Part shown: positions 8,417-18,299 of the stretch, one piece after another
Numbering within the stretch: the first letter of the stretch is position 1
How the letters are laid out: every line of letters begins with the position of its first letter
Assembly: GCA_013420905.1 (NCBI GenBank)
Contig: JAAXNY010000004.1
Span: 868,001-932,000, forward strand
Length of the DNA: 64,000 nt
Direction of reading: 5' to 3'
Source: Collybia mongolica
Lineage: Eukaryota > Basidiomycota > Agaricomycetes > Agaricales > Clitocybaceae
Made by a program: the position numbers and the translations under genes
Notes under the pieces: generated by a model
The model's input: the letters and a program-made list of their open reading frames with translations, nothing else
Database searches by the model: none
What the model was told of the DNA's origin: nothing

Positions 8417-10371
8417 CTACTCCTCCTCGCTGTCAGGCACGGACGAAGAGGAACTTGATGACGAAGAACCGTCATCAACCTCTGCTTCTTCCTCCAAGGG
8501 CGGCCAAGGGAGGTTCTGGAAATCCGCGTAGAAGAGGAGAGCGCTCTCCGTGGCTGGCGTAGTCAGCAAGAGGTTTTGAAGGCCCTCCAGGCCTTCCTCC
8601 TCGTACAACCTACCGATGGTGCCAACTATGCGCGCCAACAAGGAGTTGCGCATTTCAAGTGCGCGGTTAGCGGCCTGAATGACCTCCGCGGCAAGAGAGT
8701 CCGCGTCGCCTAGCTGAGCATAGGCTTCAGCAACCGCTAGTAGAATAAGTAAAATCATTAGTAAACAAAAAGACAGAAAGAAAATGGCTTACTAGAAATG
8801 CCCGCACCAAGCATCGGCCCCAGATCCTCACGAAGCCTAGCGCGCTTCTGGGGAGTGAGACTGAAGCTGCACTTCCCCTTCTTGGCGGTGGCGCATTCAA
8901 CGCACGGTTTACCCCAACCGTTGAAGGAGCACTCGATGTCGCCGCGGGTGGCGCACATCGTGCAAGGATAGCCCACCTAGTAAGAATGATCAGTAACAAG
9001 AAATAAAAGAGTAATGAACATACGGTAGAGCGCCGAGGCGCAAGGTCAGCCAGCAGGGAGGTAATAGGGGATTGTAGCAGTGTCAGCTCCCGGTTGGGAA
9101 CCAGCGCGTGCTTGCGGCATGTCGCCTGAACCCTATCCCTAGAATGAGTGGTCTTACGTGACCGGCGAGGAGAAGGGGCTGCGGGAGGTAACAACTCCGC
9201 GAACCCCTCTTGAGCCAACTGGCGCACGATCTCTTCATTGAAGAGCCGGAGCTCGGGGACCTCAACCTTTACCGGCGGCTGCCCAGAGGACTAAGGAGAT
9301 AAAAATGAGTAAAAGTAAATGAGTTCAGAAGAGAAAAGAGACATACGGGACCTGCTTCCGTGGGACGCAGCGCGGCATCACTGCCAGCCCCCTGGGCGCG
9401 CGACATGTCGGACTAGAATTTTGAAAGCAAGTCAGGAATAATGTGAAACCCATGAAGTAAAGGATGGTATATACCTGGGGAACCGCGCGGCCTTTGCCCT
9501 TGGACCCTGCATTACGCTTCCGCTTGAGGGGCTATTGAAATAAGTCAACCACAGAAGAAAAGTAATAAAAAGCAGTATTAGACGAACCGCTGGTACCAAG
9601 ACCGGGGAGTGCGCCGGCAAGGGCGCGGCGGACCAACTGTCCCGGTACTGATGGTAACGGCGCGGTGCGCCAACCATGCGAGGAGGGACGAGGAAAGTAT
9701 CCTGAAAGATACTTTCACCATTGTCGCGCTCGAAGCGCGACCCCACCTGGTCCAGGACTTGCTCCACAGTGGGAGCCTGGCCCTAAAGTAAAAGGTAGTC
9801 AGCTTGACAAGGGCAGGCAGAGTAAAGAAGTAAACAAGTCACTTACCAGAAGAATGGAATTGGTGCCCAGGTCAGTCGATATGACCGTGCGCCAGGAAGA
9901 CCATGAAGCCTCGCGCGCGTCGACTGGGATGCGCATCACTTGAAGGTGAAGCGCGCGCAGGAGGAGAATAGCCGGATATGGCAGCAAAAAACGCGCGCCA
10001 TGGACCACGCCAGTGATGGCATCCTGAGACCAGTAAATAAGTAAAAGGTTTTAATAAGTAAAAGATGGGCATACGATGAGCATGGAGCAGTGATTGACGA
10101 AGTCAATCAACTCGTCGAGGTCAAGGGGGCCCTGATGGTCCATACGGGGCGCGAGTTCCTCGGCCATAATAATCCACCCTTGCTCCATGGTGACAAAGAC
10201 ATCGCCCTCGGCATCTTCAAGGAGGTCGGAAAATGAGGGGACCGGCTGGTCCACATAGACCATAGTGGGGGAACGGCCCTCAGTCGGTAAAATCACAGCG
10301 GAGAGCGAGAGGGACAGCGCGGAAGGCGAGCGCAAGGCACGAGCCATGGCAGAAGTGGAAGTAGAAGACAT
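8417..10371 (-). CDS. Antisense gene with a Zn2Cys6-like cysteine cluster, inside the retroelement
   Basis: Eight exons join in one frame: 10371-10075, 10023-9847, 9782-9597, 9531-9475, 9412-9347, 9290-9024, 8976-8793 and 8736-8417, giving 517 residues with introns of 47-65 bases. Exon 7 encodes a cluster spaced CX2CX7CX8CX2CX7C (C-T-M-C ... C-V-E-C), close to the fungal binuclear Zn2Cys6 DNA-binding domain, whose usual spacing is CX2CX6CX5-12CX2CX6-8C. Here it is internal, not N-terminal, after a basic region (S-P-R-R-S-R-K). The C-terminus ends in a run of nine Ser and an acidic tail. A DNA-binding or regulatory role is inference. No lesion was seen. The gene is distinctly GC-richer than pol. 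It could be a captured host gene or a standard accessory gene of this element. Confidence 0.65.
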
Positions 10372-11108
10372 TTGGTTTAGAGAAGTTGGAGCGTTTGAGC
10401 GATGCGAATAGCAAAGAAATTTAGAAATGGGCTATAAAGTCCAAATTGTCTAAAACTTAGCAAGGACGCGAGCTTTTAAAACGCACAACCCTGCATTGCG
10501 AAGTTCTAAAGGACAAGCAGGAGTACCGATCTCTTGCTGAAGTGTCAGAAACATAACGAGAGAAAGGTTCAGATGACTGAAATATCTGTAAAGCAATGTC
10601 CGAATGTCAAGTATTCTCTCAGGAGACGTATATAACTGTCACGATCCTGATGGGAAGTAAACCTCTGGGCTCGATCCCAACATCGCGCGCCTACCTGTCT
10701 AAAAGTGGAACCGTTGTAACCTTGTACTGAAAGATTAGACGCGTGCAGACCCGAAGTATTGGACCAACATGCCGGCAAAGAGAGACTGAGGACAGTCTAC
10801 ATTTGTGGTATGGGGGAGATGATAGGGCCCGAAATTGTTTGCACTTGTAAAGTCGACAAGTAAGGCTATTAGTATCATTTCTAATAACCAAGTAAACGGT
10901 AATAAAGGATTAGAGTCGAGCTCCAAGACAGCTAATCAGAGTGAACTAGTCTAATGGATAATACACTATCAGTACAGAGGACTATGAGTACGGTCTATTA
11001 TTAGTCCTATTCACCATGCCCGGTTACAACCTCGGTGTCTTAGTTCATAAGTAACCGTTGTAGTATGATATCATTAGTCCGGGGATCATCATTAATAGGA
11101 GAAGTAAT
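10372..11108. other. Non-coding stretch between antisense gene and proposed LTR
   Basis: No gene recognised. It should hold the promoter of the gene starting at 10371; a minus-strand TTTATAGC lies about 60-70 bases upstream of its ATG. A purine stretch AGGAGAAG just before 11108 is a weak candidate polypurine tract. Confidence 0.4.
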
Positions 11109-11444
11109 TGTAAATTCGGGACTTGCACAACCCGATCCTAGTCAGGGGTACTTGGTGTTAACTACTGGAAGCGACGGGACCCCGTGAATAGCAACCGGGA
11201 CAATCAGGAGGAGTAAATGACAGTGCCGCGCTGTTTTAAATAATGGAGCGCGCGGTCGCGACTTGATAAGAGTTTAGCCAGCTCTTTCAGTATTTGATAA
11301 GTAACCAGTAAATGGCGTAATTGGCACGCATGGCGCGCGCGCCAAGTTGTAGAGGACACATCAGCATTGAATACAGATCCTTGGCGCGTGGGAGCGCGGT
11401 TCCGTGTAAAATTTACAATTCCGTATGATATTTAGTTTGTACAC

Positions 11445-11452
11445 TATAAATA
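11445..11452 (+). promoter_or_regulatory. TATA box in the proposed LTR
   Basis: TATAAATA, about 335 bases into the proposed LTR. RNA starting 25-35 bases downstream would carry the hairpin array in its leader (5' copy) and tail (3' copy). Confidence 0.5.
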
Positions 11453-11622
11453 GACTGTAGATAAGTAGCGTTAAGGCAAGGAATCTTGCCCCCACTTCGC
11501 GCGACTATAGAGTATACAAATCACATTTGTTAAAACACTATTGCGTGCCCGAATTAAGGATCAGATTGCTTCAACGTGTCTTGATTGGAATTGATTGGAG
11601 AACCACAGAATTAAAGAAACTT

Positions 11623-11766
11623 AGTTCACTTGGAACTTAGTACCGTATTGTCCGTTGGAATTACTAGGCACTTGGCCTTAGTGCACTTGGCACTGTATTG
11701 TTTGATAAGTCACTTGGACTTATAGATCCACTTGGGATCATTAATAATTGAACGTACACTTGGTAC
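11623..11766 (+). repeat. Array of six mini-hairpins with invariant loop CACTTGG
   Basis: CACTTGG occurs at 11627, 11669, 11684, 11711, 11729 and 11757 (first base of each). Every copy is flanked by complementary bases that differ from copy to copy: AGTT/AACT, AGG/CCT, GTG/CAC (GTGA would need TCAC; AGTG/CACT also pairs), ATAAGT/ACTTAT, GATC/GATC and GTA/TAC. The loop is constant and the stems covary, the mark of selected or copied hairpins and not of a simple tandem repeat. The first stem continues with three more pairs after one mismatch. Function unknown. Confidence 0.8.
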
Positions 11767-12002
11767 TCAGTCTATTGGATCGGGAGATATTATAAATATA
11801 CCTAGCAGGTTTTTAAACCTGTGTTGAAGCTTTTGTCTAAAACAAACCCATTGAGAGATCATTGGAAAGGGCTTTGGCTAGTACTATTCAAAGCTTAGTG
11901 CTTCTAAGCGCTTGAACCCGAACTCAAAACAGGCGATTCCTACTGTTCGTGTGTTGATTGTTAGGTTTGGTGTGTGTGTGTGTGAGGGATTACATTACAT
12001 AG

Positions 12003-13287
12003 CATCAGCGCACTTATAGCCCAGGAGCCCCCTTTCAGCGCCACCCCAATTATGATGTCTTTCCACCATCTCTCCCCGAATTCTCCTCCAAAATCTGGGT
12101 ATTCCACTCAGCAACAGCCTCCTTCTACACCCCAAGTGACCTCTAGGGCTGCGCACTGTACCATATCGGCTTACGGCCGTATATTGACAGCTTGCTTACG
12201 GTATAAAATCGACCATCACCCGTACCGTAAAGTTAAACCAAAAATTTTGACAGTACGGTACAGGGGTTTATACGGCCGAAAACGGCAGTACAGTACGTAT
12301 TCATACTGAACACATTGTCAATTTCTATCGATCTGTGCTACTTTGAGACCACATTTACAGGACTTTGTCGATAGCCGCATGAGAGAGCCTCAGGCGCTGC
12401 TTGACCAACATCAATGTGCGAATAGTCTCTGGCTGGATGGAAATAGAGAAGAAATGTCAACTGATGTTGCAGGAAATAAAGCAAAGCTATCATGAGGCTC
12501 TAAATATCTAAACGAAGGTCTTGTGAGCTGATCCAGAGGTGAGAGGTGACCAAACACGCGGAAGCCACAGCCTTAGATTACAGTCATGTTGATAGCAATA
12601 TGTTGAAATTGGTCATGTTGAGTGGTCACACGATCACATGTGAACGCAAACCGTCGACGGCCGTTTCCACCCGTCATCCTATGGCTGGATACGGTATACG
12701 GCCCGTATCCTGTACGGCCGTTTGACCTACATCTTTCGCCCCAACGGTACGGTATCGGGACCCGTACAATTACGGCCGTACAGCCGTCATGTACGGTTAC
12801 GGTGCGCAGCCCTAGTGACCTCTGTGGCTCTCGCGGCATGTACCGAGAGCGGATTCGTGCAAATCCCACATGGAAAGGAAACCGTCGGTTTGACACGGTA
12901 TTTGTTACAGTTTCAGATAATGATTCCGAGGAAGGCACCATGCATGGCATGCTGGTCGCATGCATTCTCCTCTTTTTCTCATATCATGATCCAAAATTGC
13001 ACAGAGAATTCCCTTGTGCACTGATTCATTGGTTTATACTGGCATCGCAAGAACCTGACCCTGTGACTGGCATGTGGGTCGTTAAGCCGGAGATCTTAGG
13101 AGGCAGGCCGACGCTCGAGGTAATACACCTTGATTCAATTATTCGAGGTGCGCATCTGCTGCCATGATACGGTATTGGCTTTCTACCAGAAGACTTTGAT
13201 CATGTGGATGCTCTTGATTCGTTTAAATCTTATTTCGTGAATCATTTTGTCGATTATCATGTACATGAACTCTTTCAGGATTTGTAA
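12003..13287 (+). pseudogene. Plavaka-type transposase C-terminal remnant, split by a hAT element
   Basis: Two pieces, 12003-12143 and 12823-13287, form one reading frame if the hAT insert and one target-duplication copy are left out. Recognisable C-terminal blocks are D-V-F-P-P-S, K-I-W-V-F-H-S-A, the Y-R-E-R-I-R-A-N-P block, P-C-A-L-I-H-W-F, D-P-V-T-G-M-W-V-V, V-I-H-L-D-S-I, A-H-L-L-P and a Y-F-V-N-H-F-V-D tail. These recur in mushroom Plavaka (CACTA-like) transposases; the assignment rests on memory of that family. TGA at 13165-13167 interrupts the frame just after A-H-L-L-P, and the original end is TAA 13285-13287. The N-terminal part is missing; the retroelement takes its place on the left. 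Confidence 0.65.
12144..12814. mobile_element. Non-autonomous hAT element (MITE-like), 671 bp
   Basis: The ends are perfect 13-bp inverted repeats, TAGGGCTGCGCAC at 12144-12156 and its complement at 12802-12814. They are flanked by the identical 8-bp direct repeat GTGACCTC (12136-12143 and 12815-12822), the target duplication length of hAT elements. Subterminal regions are full of copies of TACGG and the palindrome TACGGCCGTA, as expected of transposase binding sites. No transposase-like frame is present, so it would need an enzyme from elsewhere. Perfect ends and perfect duplication point to a recent insertion. Confidence 0.9.
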
Positions 13288-14101
13288 TTAGATAAATCTT
13301 ACTGTACAAACTTTTTTCAACTTTTCCGACTTTTCATCTTCACATGACACTTTGACCACACTATTCTTCTTTACCAACTTTTGCAGACTTTTGACTTTAG
13401 GAGTACCTGTTATAAAGCCAAAAAGCCCAAAAAGTTGAAAAAAAAATTGTGATTTTGCTGATGATTATTCGACCTGATTACAGTGGGACTCGGAGAGGAT
13501 GAAGACCTACCTCCACTTTCTCTCCTTGCCTGATTGTGGGCGCAAGGAGTCACCCCAACGATCAGCTCGGATGACACAAATTCGGTGGTATTCAATTATC
13601 AATGGGATTTTACAAAACTTACATACCCACTCATTCGAACTCGGATATGCCGTGCTTGCATCGGCCCTCATAAGACGGCAATGAGGTATACTTGATGATT
13701 GTCACTGGAGCACCACAATGCTGTGCTACGATTCCGGTAAACCTGCTGCTTCCAACGGAAGAGGTAATGGGTTATGGTGGTGCTGTACCTCAACTGAGGG
13801 GCCCTCTTTAGGCAGTATACGAAACGATCCTTCACAATTATGAACTCAAGTGTGAGACCCAGCTGGAAAGCAGCCTGGCAGCTAAATTTCCTGCGAACCC
13901 TCACATTTGTCTGATTTGCGCATTTTCCACAGGTCTATCGAGGTTAGTGGTGGCAGCGCCATTGGTGACCTCGTGGTTGAGCGAACAGAATTCCCGATTC
14001 CAGAGGCACGACGGTTATGAGCGAACGTCATTATTATCGTTACAAGTAGATGCGGCAAATACACGAGCAATTATTTCGTGATGTGAAGAGTTGTGTTCCA
14101 T
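13288..14101. other. Stretch without a recognised gene
   Basis: Starts with A/T-rich repeats of the type AACTTTTCCGACTTTT and AACTTTTGCAGACTTTT (13310-13400), with AAAAAGTTG near 13430. These may be the subterminal end of the Plavaka-type element. The remainder shows only short frames. Confidence 0.4.
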
Positions 14102-15420
14102 TTATAAAACGACCTTCGGTCCAGTGGGCTGAAAGTTCCTCACAACCTCATTCGGAATGTCAAGAATACTTGAGGACGGCATTTCAAGTGTGGGTTGCAA
14201 CCAGTTCTTGTGGTAATACACAGCATATGGTGGGGATTCGATCATATGGAAGGTATACGCGAAGTGTGTATGGGCTTCTATTTCTCTCGGATATATGGAG
14301 CACCGAGCCATGATCAAGACGAGATCGCCTTGACGTGATATCAGCAGTGTGATTCGATTCGGTGAAATGGCATACCAGGTGCGCAAGCTTCGAGGATATA
14401 TTTCCCAGACTGCTCTAGTATTTGTTCTTGCGTGGCTGTTGATATTAAGGCCCCTCCAGTTCCTCCACCGTGTAAATGGATGAATCGCTTCGTAATCGGC
14501 GATGTGACGTGTGATCCAGGCAAAAAGGATAATTCTCCGTTTTCCGGAATACATTTTTCCAATGCGATCCAAAATCCTAACGCCGTTGGTGGATCAGTGT
14601 ACTAGGTAGATGACCATGTCTCCGGGTATAATTTGAAGGGATGTTCTGGCACACTAGGAAAGACCTGTGGTAGGGTTCAACGAAAGCATAGGGGGAAATC
14701 AGCCCATCCACAAGTCGTTGTGGGAAATAACATTATTTCTGATATATGCAAGGTCTTTTCGAACGGCCTGAACTTCGCCGCGATATGTATCTGTTTGGTT
14801 ATGACCATGGATTGAAGAGCTAGAGGAGGAACGTCAAATACATGTTCTGAGAATAAAATGATAATATCTCAACAGGATCGCGTTGAAACTTCAAATCTCG
14901 GACAAGTGCCTTCAATCGTTCATTCTCTAGAGTCACTTTACGAAACACGGGATCAAGTTCATGAAGCGCTGATCCAAGAATACGAGTTTTGTCTAATGAA
15001 TGAATTGTAGGATCTCACCATGCCCACTTTCTGTTTCTCTCTCAACAGCTGACCATATTCGTCAACTGCGTCTTCCCAGATATACCGGCTGAGCGGGGCA
15101 CGAAAAATATCAGTCCTGATGATTCTCGAGACAAACACACATCTTGTCTCCAGAAATTAAAAGTAATCGTCCTCAACGTGATCCTTGTCGCTGGTGGTAA
15201 ATTTCGTCTGATGGGTAGTGATGTCCATTCCAGGAATATATGAGTGCTTCTTAGTGAGAGCCTCACACACGAGTGATCATCTACGTTGAAGTCATCCAAC
15301 AGAGCCTTGGACCTGTTCAGCAATGTGTGTGTTCCGGATGGATCTAGAAAGCCTGGAACAAGAAGATAACTGGAAATGTCTCCTAATTCGTGAGTAGGGG
15401 TTTAACAGGTACCAGATTGA
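14102..15420 (-). pseudogene. Phytanoyl-CoA dioxygenase (PhyH)-like pseudogene
   Basis: The family uses Fe(II) and 2-oxoglutarate to hydroxylate substrates. Minus-strand blocks in order: an L-L-V-P-G-F start-like segment and L-L-N-R-S-K-A-L-L near 15300-15400; H-E-L-D-P-V-F-R-K-V-T-L near 14970-14935; L-Q-S-M-V-I-T-K-Q near 14830; P-P-T-A-L-G-F-W-I-A-L-E near 14590-14560; E-N-G-E-L-S-F-L-P-G-S-H near 14550; and F-A-Y-T-F-H-M-I-E-S-P-P near 14250. The blocks lie in different frames. Some changes are introns (GT-AG at about 14389-14343), but a stop follows the D-D-Y-F block, and near 14300 the H-G-S-V-L-H stretch with a likely metal-binding His sits one base out of frame between two in-frame blocks. 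Exact ends are uncertain. Confidence 0.65.
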
Positions 15421-16268
15421 ATCTACTCACCCATTTCGGTCAAACTATGAAACGGATCAAGGATTACTACAAGCAGAATGATAAAAGTAGCGACTGACCT
15501 GGTCAATTCGCCCTTGAGTGGGATATTCCAACATCGGTTCACGAAGTGGGAGGTTAGCACTAGTCTGCCAGACTTGGAGATTGGCTCAGATTCTGAGTGG
15601 TGGTAGAATTATTTTTGTTATAATTATTTTTATTCCAATTTATTCCGAACAAATATTTCTGATGGGAGAACTTAAAAGACCACTTGCCGACTTAGCGCCC
15701 GACCCTTGGCTCTTCTTTTTAAGATCGGACCGTTTGCTATTCCAACTTGAAAGGCAGCTATACAAAAGGCGATCTAGAGCCTGCTAAACGCAGTGAAGCT
15801 CATTAAGGTATCCGGCGGTTTGCTGCCCCGGTTCTTCTATGGCAGTTTGCATGCAACCTCATCAAACAATTGTCACCGAACCCGTAATGTTCTGGAATAC
15901 GATATTGCTCGAGGGCTGCACAGGAACTTTTTCTCACCCTCGTCAAACTGAGGTATTATCGCACACAAGATGCTGCTCGGCATTTCCAAAACCCCGATCG
16001 ACCTTTGTCCGCCCCAAAGCCGCATGTGAGGATCACACACAATCCAATGTCATTGTTTTTGGAGGTCGCCATATTCGATGCAGCTTGCATCCTGACAGGT
16101 TGCATGCGACATGAAAGTATTTAAACCAGCTGCACTGCAGCTTTTCATGCATCGACTTCCTGCTCTATTCCACTTATAACACCACCAATCGAAATCTCAT
16201 CTATGTGAGTTCACTGCATCTTACTTAAACTTCAGGTCGCCACAGCTAAGGAACGTTTATTGTAGATC
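15421..16268. other. Intergenic, upstream of the gene at 16269
   Basis: No gene recognised. A TATA-like TATTTAAA lies at 16118-16125, about 145 bases before the ATG at 16269, next to palindromic GC-rich steps (AGCTGCACTGCAGCT). Confidence 0.4.
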
Positions 16269-17433
16269 ATGCAGGACAAACAAAGGTATTTTGAGTCCAC
16301 ATCAGGTCGCGGCATTTCATCAATACTGCATGCTTGCTTGTTAGTATCATCAAGACGCTTCAAAGTATCGAGGCTCGAGGAGGCTCCGAGGGATTCAAGA
16401 AAAACCCAGAGTTATTTGAAGATGTCTCGACCCAGGTTCATGTGCACTTGTCTCCTCTTCTACCGTGTGAATCATCTGAAGATAGCATGTAGGCTGCTCA
16501 AACTGAAGAAGAATGGTACAATCCCATGTCAAGTTATTTAACGGTATTCTGACGAACGGGCAGGTTTTCTGAACTGCTTAAGGTTTCCAAGGCATCCAGC
16601 CAGGAGGAGTTTACGAAGGAACTTGCTTTTGTAGAGAAACAAACATCTCGCCATGTTCGCCATATCTTATATTTTCCCTCTACACGGATATTGATATATA
16701 ATCTTCAGGGGGACCCAGCACTTCGTAGATTGGCTCCATATTTTCAGAGATTGATTAGCGACCCCAACGATGAAGATTCGTTGAAAGCGATTTATGAGAC
16801 GATAAAAGCAGTGTCTGATGCACGAAAGGTGGGCGAAATTGCTCCTCTTTTGTAGTGATAATGTATTTACTCCCCTACCACCGAATAGGTAGACCAGGCT
16901 GGAAGAGACAGGTATGTCTCGAGCCAGAGATCATACTGATTGCACTGACTACTACACTTCTATGTAGAGTCCTTTCGATTCTCCGTGCCATAGAACAGCT
17001 TGGGGGTTCTGAAGGCTATAAACAATACGTCGACACTTTGCCTATGGGAGGTGCTAAAGCCGAAGCTGGTTCTGTTGTGAACCTTGACGAAAGTAGTTGG
17101 GACAATGACTGGGCTCGTTTTCGAACCACGGCAATTGTTTGTATCACGCTTGTCGATGTCTATGGTGATGGAATTGAGGCGCATGGGCACTCCTGGGGGC
17201 TGGGATTCGGGCTTGGTACTACATGGGGCTGGCTGCATCATGCCCCGACTAGCTCCTTGGCTAACCACACGACTAACATCAAGATCGAATCAGCATCACT
17301 TGGGACTAGCCAGGTAGGAGCCTATTTCACGGGCACCGAAGGTTTAGTGGCAACATTTGTGGGAGTGGGGACTGGGTTGGCATTGCAGGCTCTGATCGGC
17401 TTTGCTGGCTCTGTTTATTGGAAAAGGTCTTAG
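16269..17433 (+). CDS. Glycine-rich C-terminal domain protein, possibly VapA-like fold
   Basis: Six exons join in one frame: 16269-16285, 16345-16435, 16493-16515, 16564-16828, 16889-16911 and 16968-17433, giving 294 residues. Three exons are only 17, 23 and 23 bases. The N-terminal two-thirds is helical and charged. A short motif is repeated inside the protein: I-E-A-R-G-G-S-E-G-F-K near residue 14 and I-E-Q-L-G-G-S-E-G-Y-K near residue 147. The last 100 residues are Gly-rich with regular hydrophobic strands (G-H-S-W-G-L-G-F-G-L-G, then G-V-G-T-G-L-A). They remind me of the eight-stranded barrel of VapA-type proteins found in actinobacteria and some fungi, but this is a weak resemblance. No signal peptide is seen. 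Function unknown. Confidence 0.7.
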
Positions 17434-18299
17434 GGGTAAATTCGATACAGAAAGTGATCATTTGAAATGTTGGCGAAGAAATGCACCTCGCGTTCCACCT
17501 CTCCGAGTCAGACTGGGCTGTCACCTTACTTACAAGGTCTCTCACATCCAATATTATTATGACGTACTTGTAAAAAGCAAATGGCACCAAATATAAACTT
17601 CAGTGCCCATCACTGAGAAAGAAAAGCCATGAAATTCATGTAGTTTTCACCCAGAATGGCAGTAAATTCAATAAAACCCACTTGAATTTCATGGTGCATG
17701 TATGAAGTCCACCTGAAAGATAGTGAAGTAAACAACATGACTTTCATAGGTTTTTTGTCCCAATTCACATGTCTATTTCAGTCAGTCTAACATGAATATA
17801 AACAGCAAAAAATTTGGGCAACAATTATTTCGTGAAGTCCAAGGTAATTTTCACCAAACTGATACAGGTAATTATAGTGGATTTAAATTGATATGTTTCA
17901 TGCACATTTTCATTACGAATTACATGTCTTTCATCTCATGATCAGAGGGGACAGATATCAATATTGTGCCTTATTGTCATCATGTTGCAATGGTACAATG
18001 TTTATTCAGTTATCATGGGAGTTACGATTACAGACTTGGCCGCTAATAGAGGATGAGTGTTCTAAAGAGGCATAGCAGGTTGAGGCCTATGTTGAATAAT
18101 CAATGCGGTCAAAGGTGAGCGTCGAGCTCGATTTTGTTATAGGATTAAGCAGTGCTCAATAATATAATTACTACTACAAATGTGGATTACTTTGATGTGA
18201 ATCTAGTGTGTGCTGATAGGGTTGCAGTGACTGAATGGTGAAGTGCATATTAATATATAGATATCGAGGGCCAGCATTGCGAAGATGGGGAATTGGGAA
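17434..18299. other. Intergenic, AT-rich
   Basis: No gene recognised. Words such as ATTTCATG/CATGAAAT recur several times between 17630 and 17900 without forming a clear repeat array. Confidence 0.4.

Larger units (their letters stand above)
1..11999 (+). mobile_element. Ty3/gypsy-type LTR retrotransposon, 5' part off-window, degenerate
   Basis: Gag, protease, RT/RNase H and integrase follow in gypsy order on the + strand (1-6193), each region reached by a -1 change of frame. The integrase ends in a GPY/F-like module and is followed by two antisense genes (6340-10371) and a proposed 3' LTR (11109-11999). The 5' LTR, primer-binding site and start of gag lie before base 1, so the right edge cannot be confirmed by comparing LTRs. 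Two in-frame TGA codons (31-33, 4673-4675) and loss of the integrase catalytic Glu suggest it can no longer move by itself. The right boundary is inferred from where transposase-like coding sequence of another element resumes, just after base 12002. The element type is certain; the inclusion of 6194-11999 is inference. Confidence 0.75.
11109..11999 (+). repeat. Proposed 3' LTR of the retroelement
   Basis: The interval starts TGTAA and ends TTACA, the short TG...CA inverted ends expected of an LTR, and is 891 bp long. It contains a TATAAATA box (11445-11452), a hairpin array (11623-11766) and a GT dinucleotide run (11970-11984). Immediately after it the coding sequence of an unrelated transposase remnant begins. 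The partner LTR is outside the window, so this is a proposal from end structure and position only. Confidence 0.35.

Noticed and set aside
11970..11984. GT microsatellite as a meaningful element
   Set aside because: A simple short repeat, mentioned only as part of the proposed LTR.
12622..12822. Open frame running through the right end of the hAT element into the transposase remnant
   Set aside because: The part inside the element is chance; true homology begins after the target duplication at 12823.
16269..16541. Continuous 90-codon frame from ATG 16269
   Set aside because: The spliced version from the same ATG joins six exons into 294 residues with a coherent C-terminal domain.
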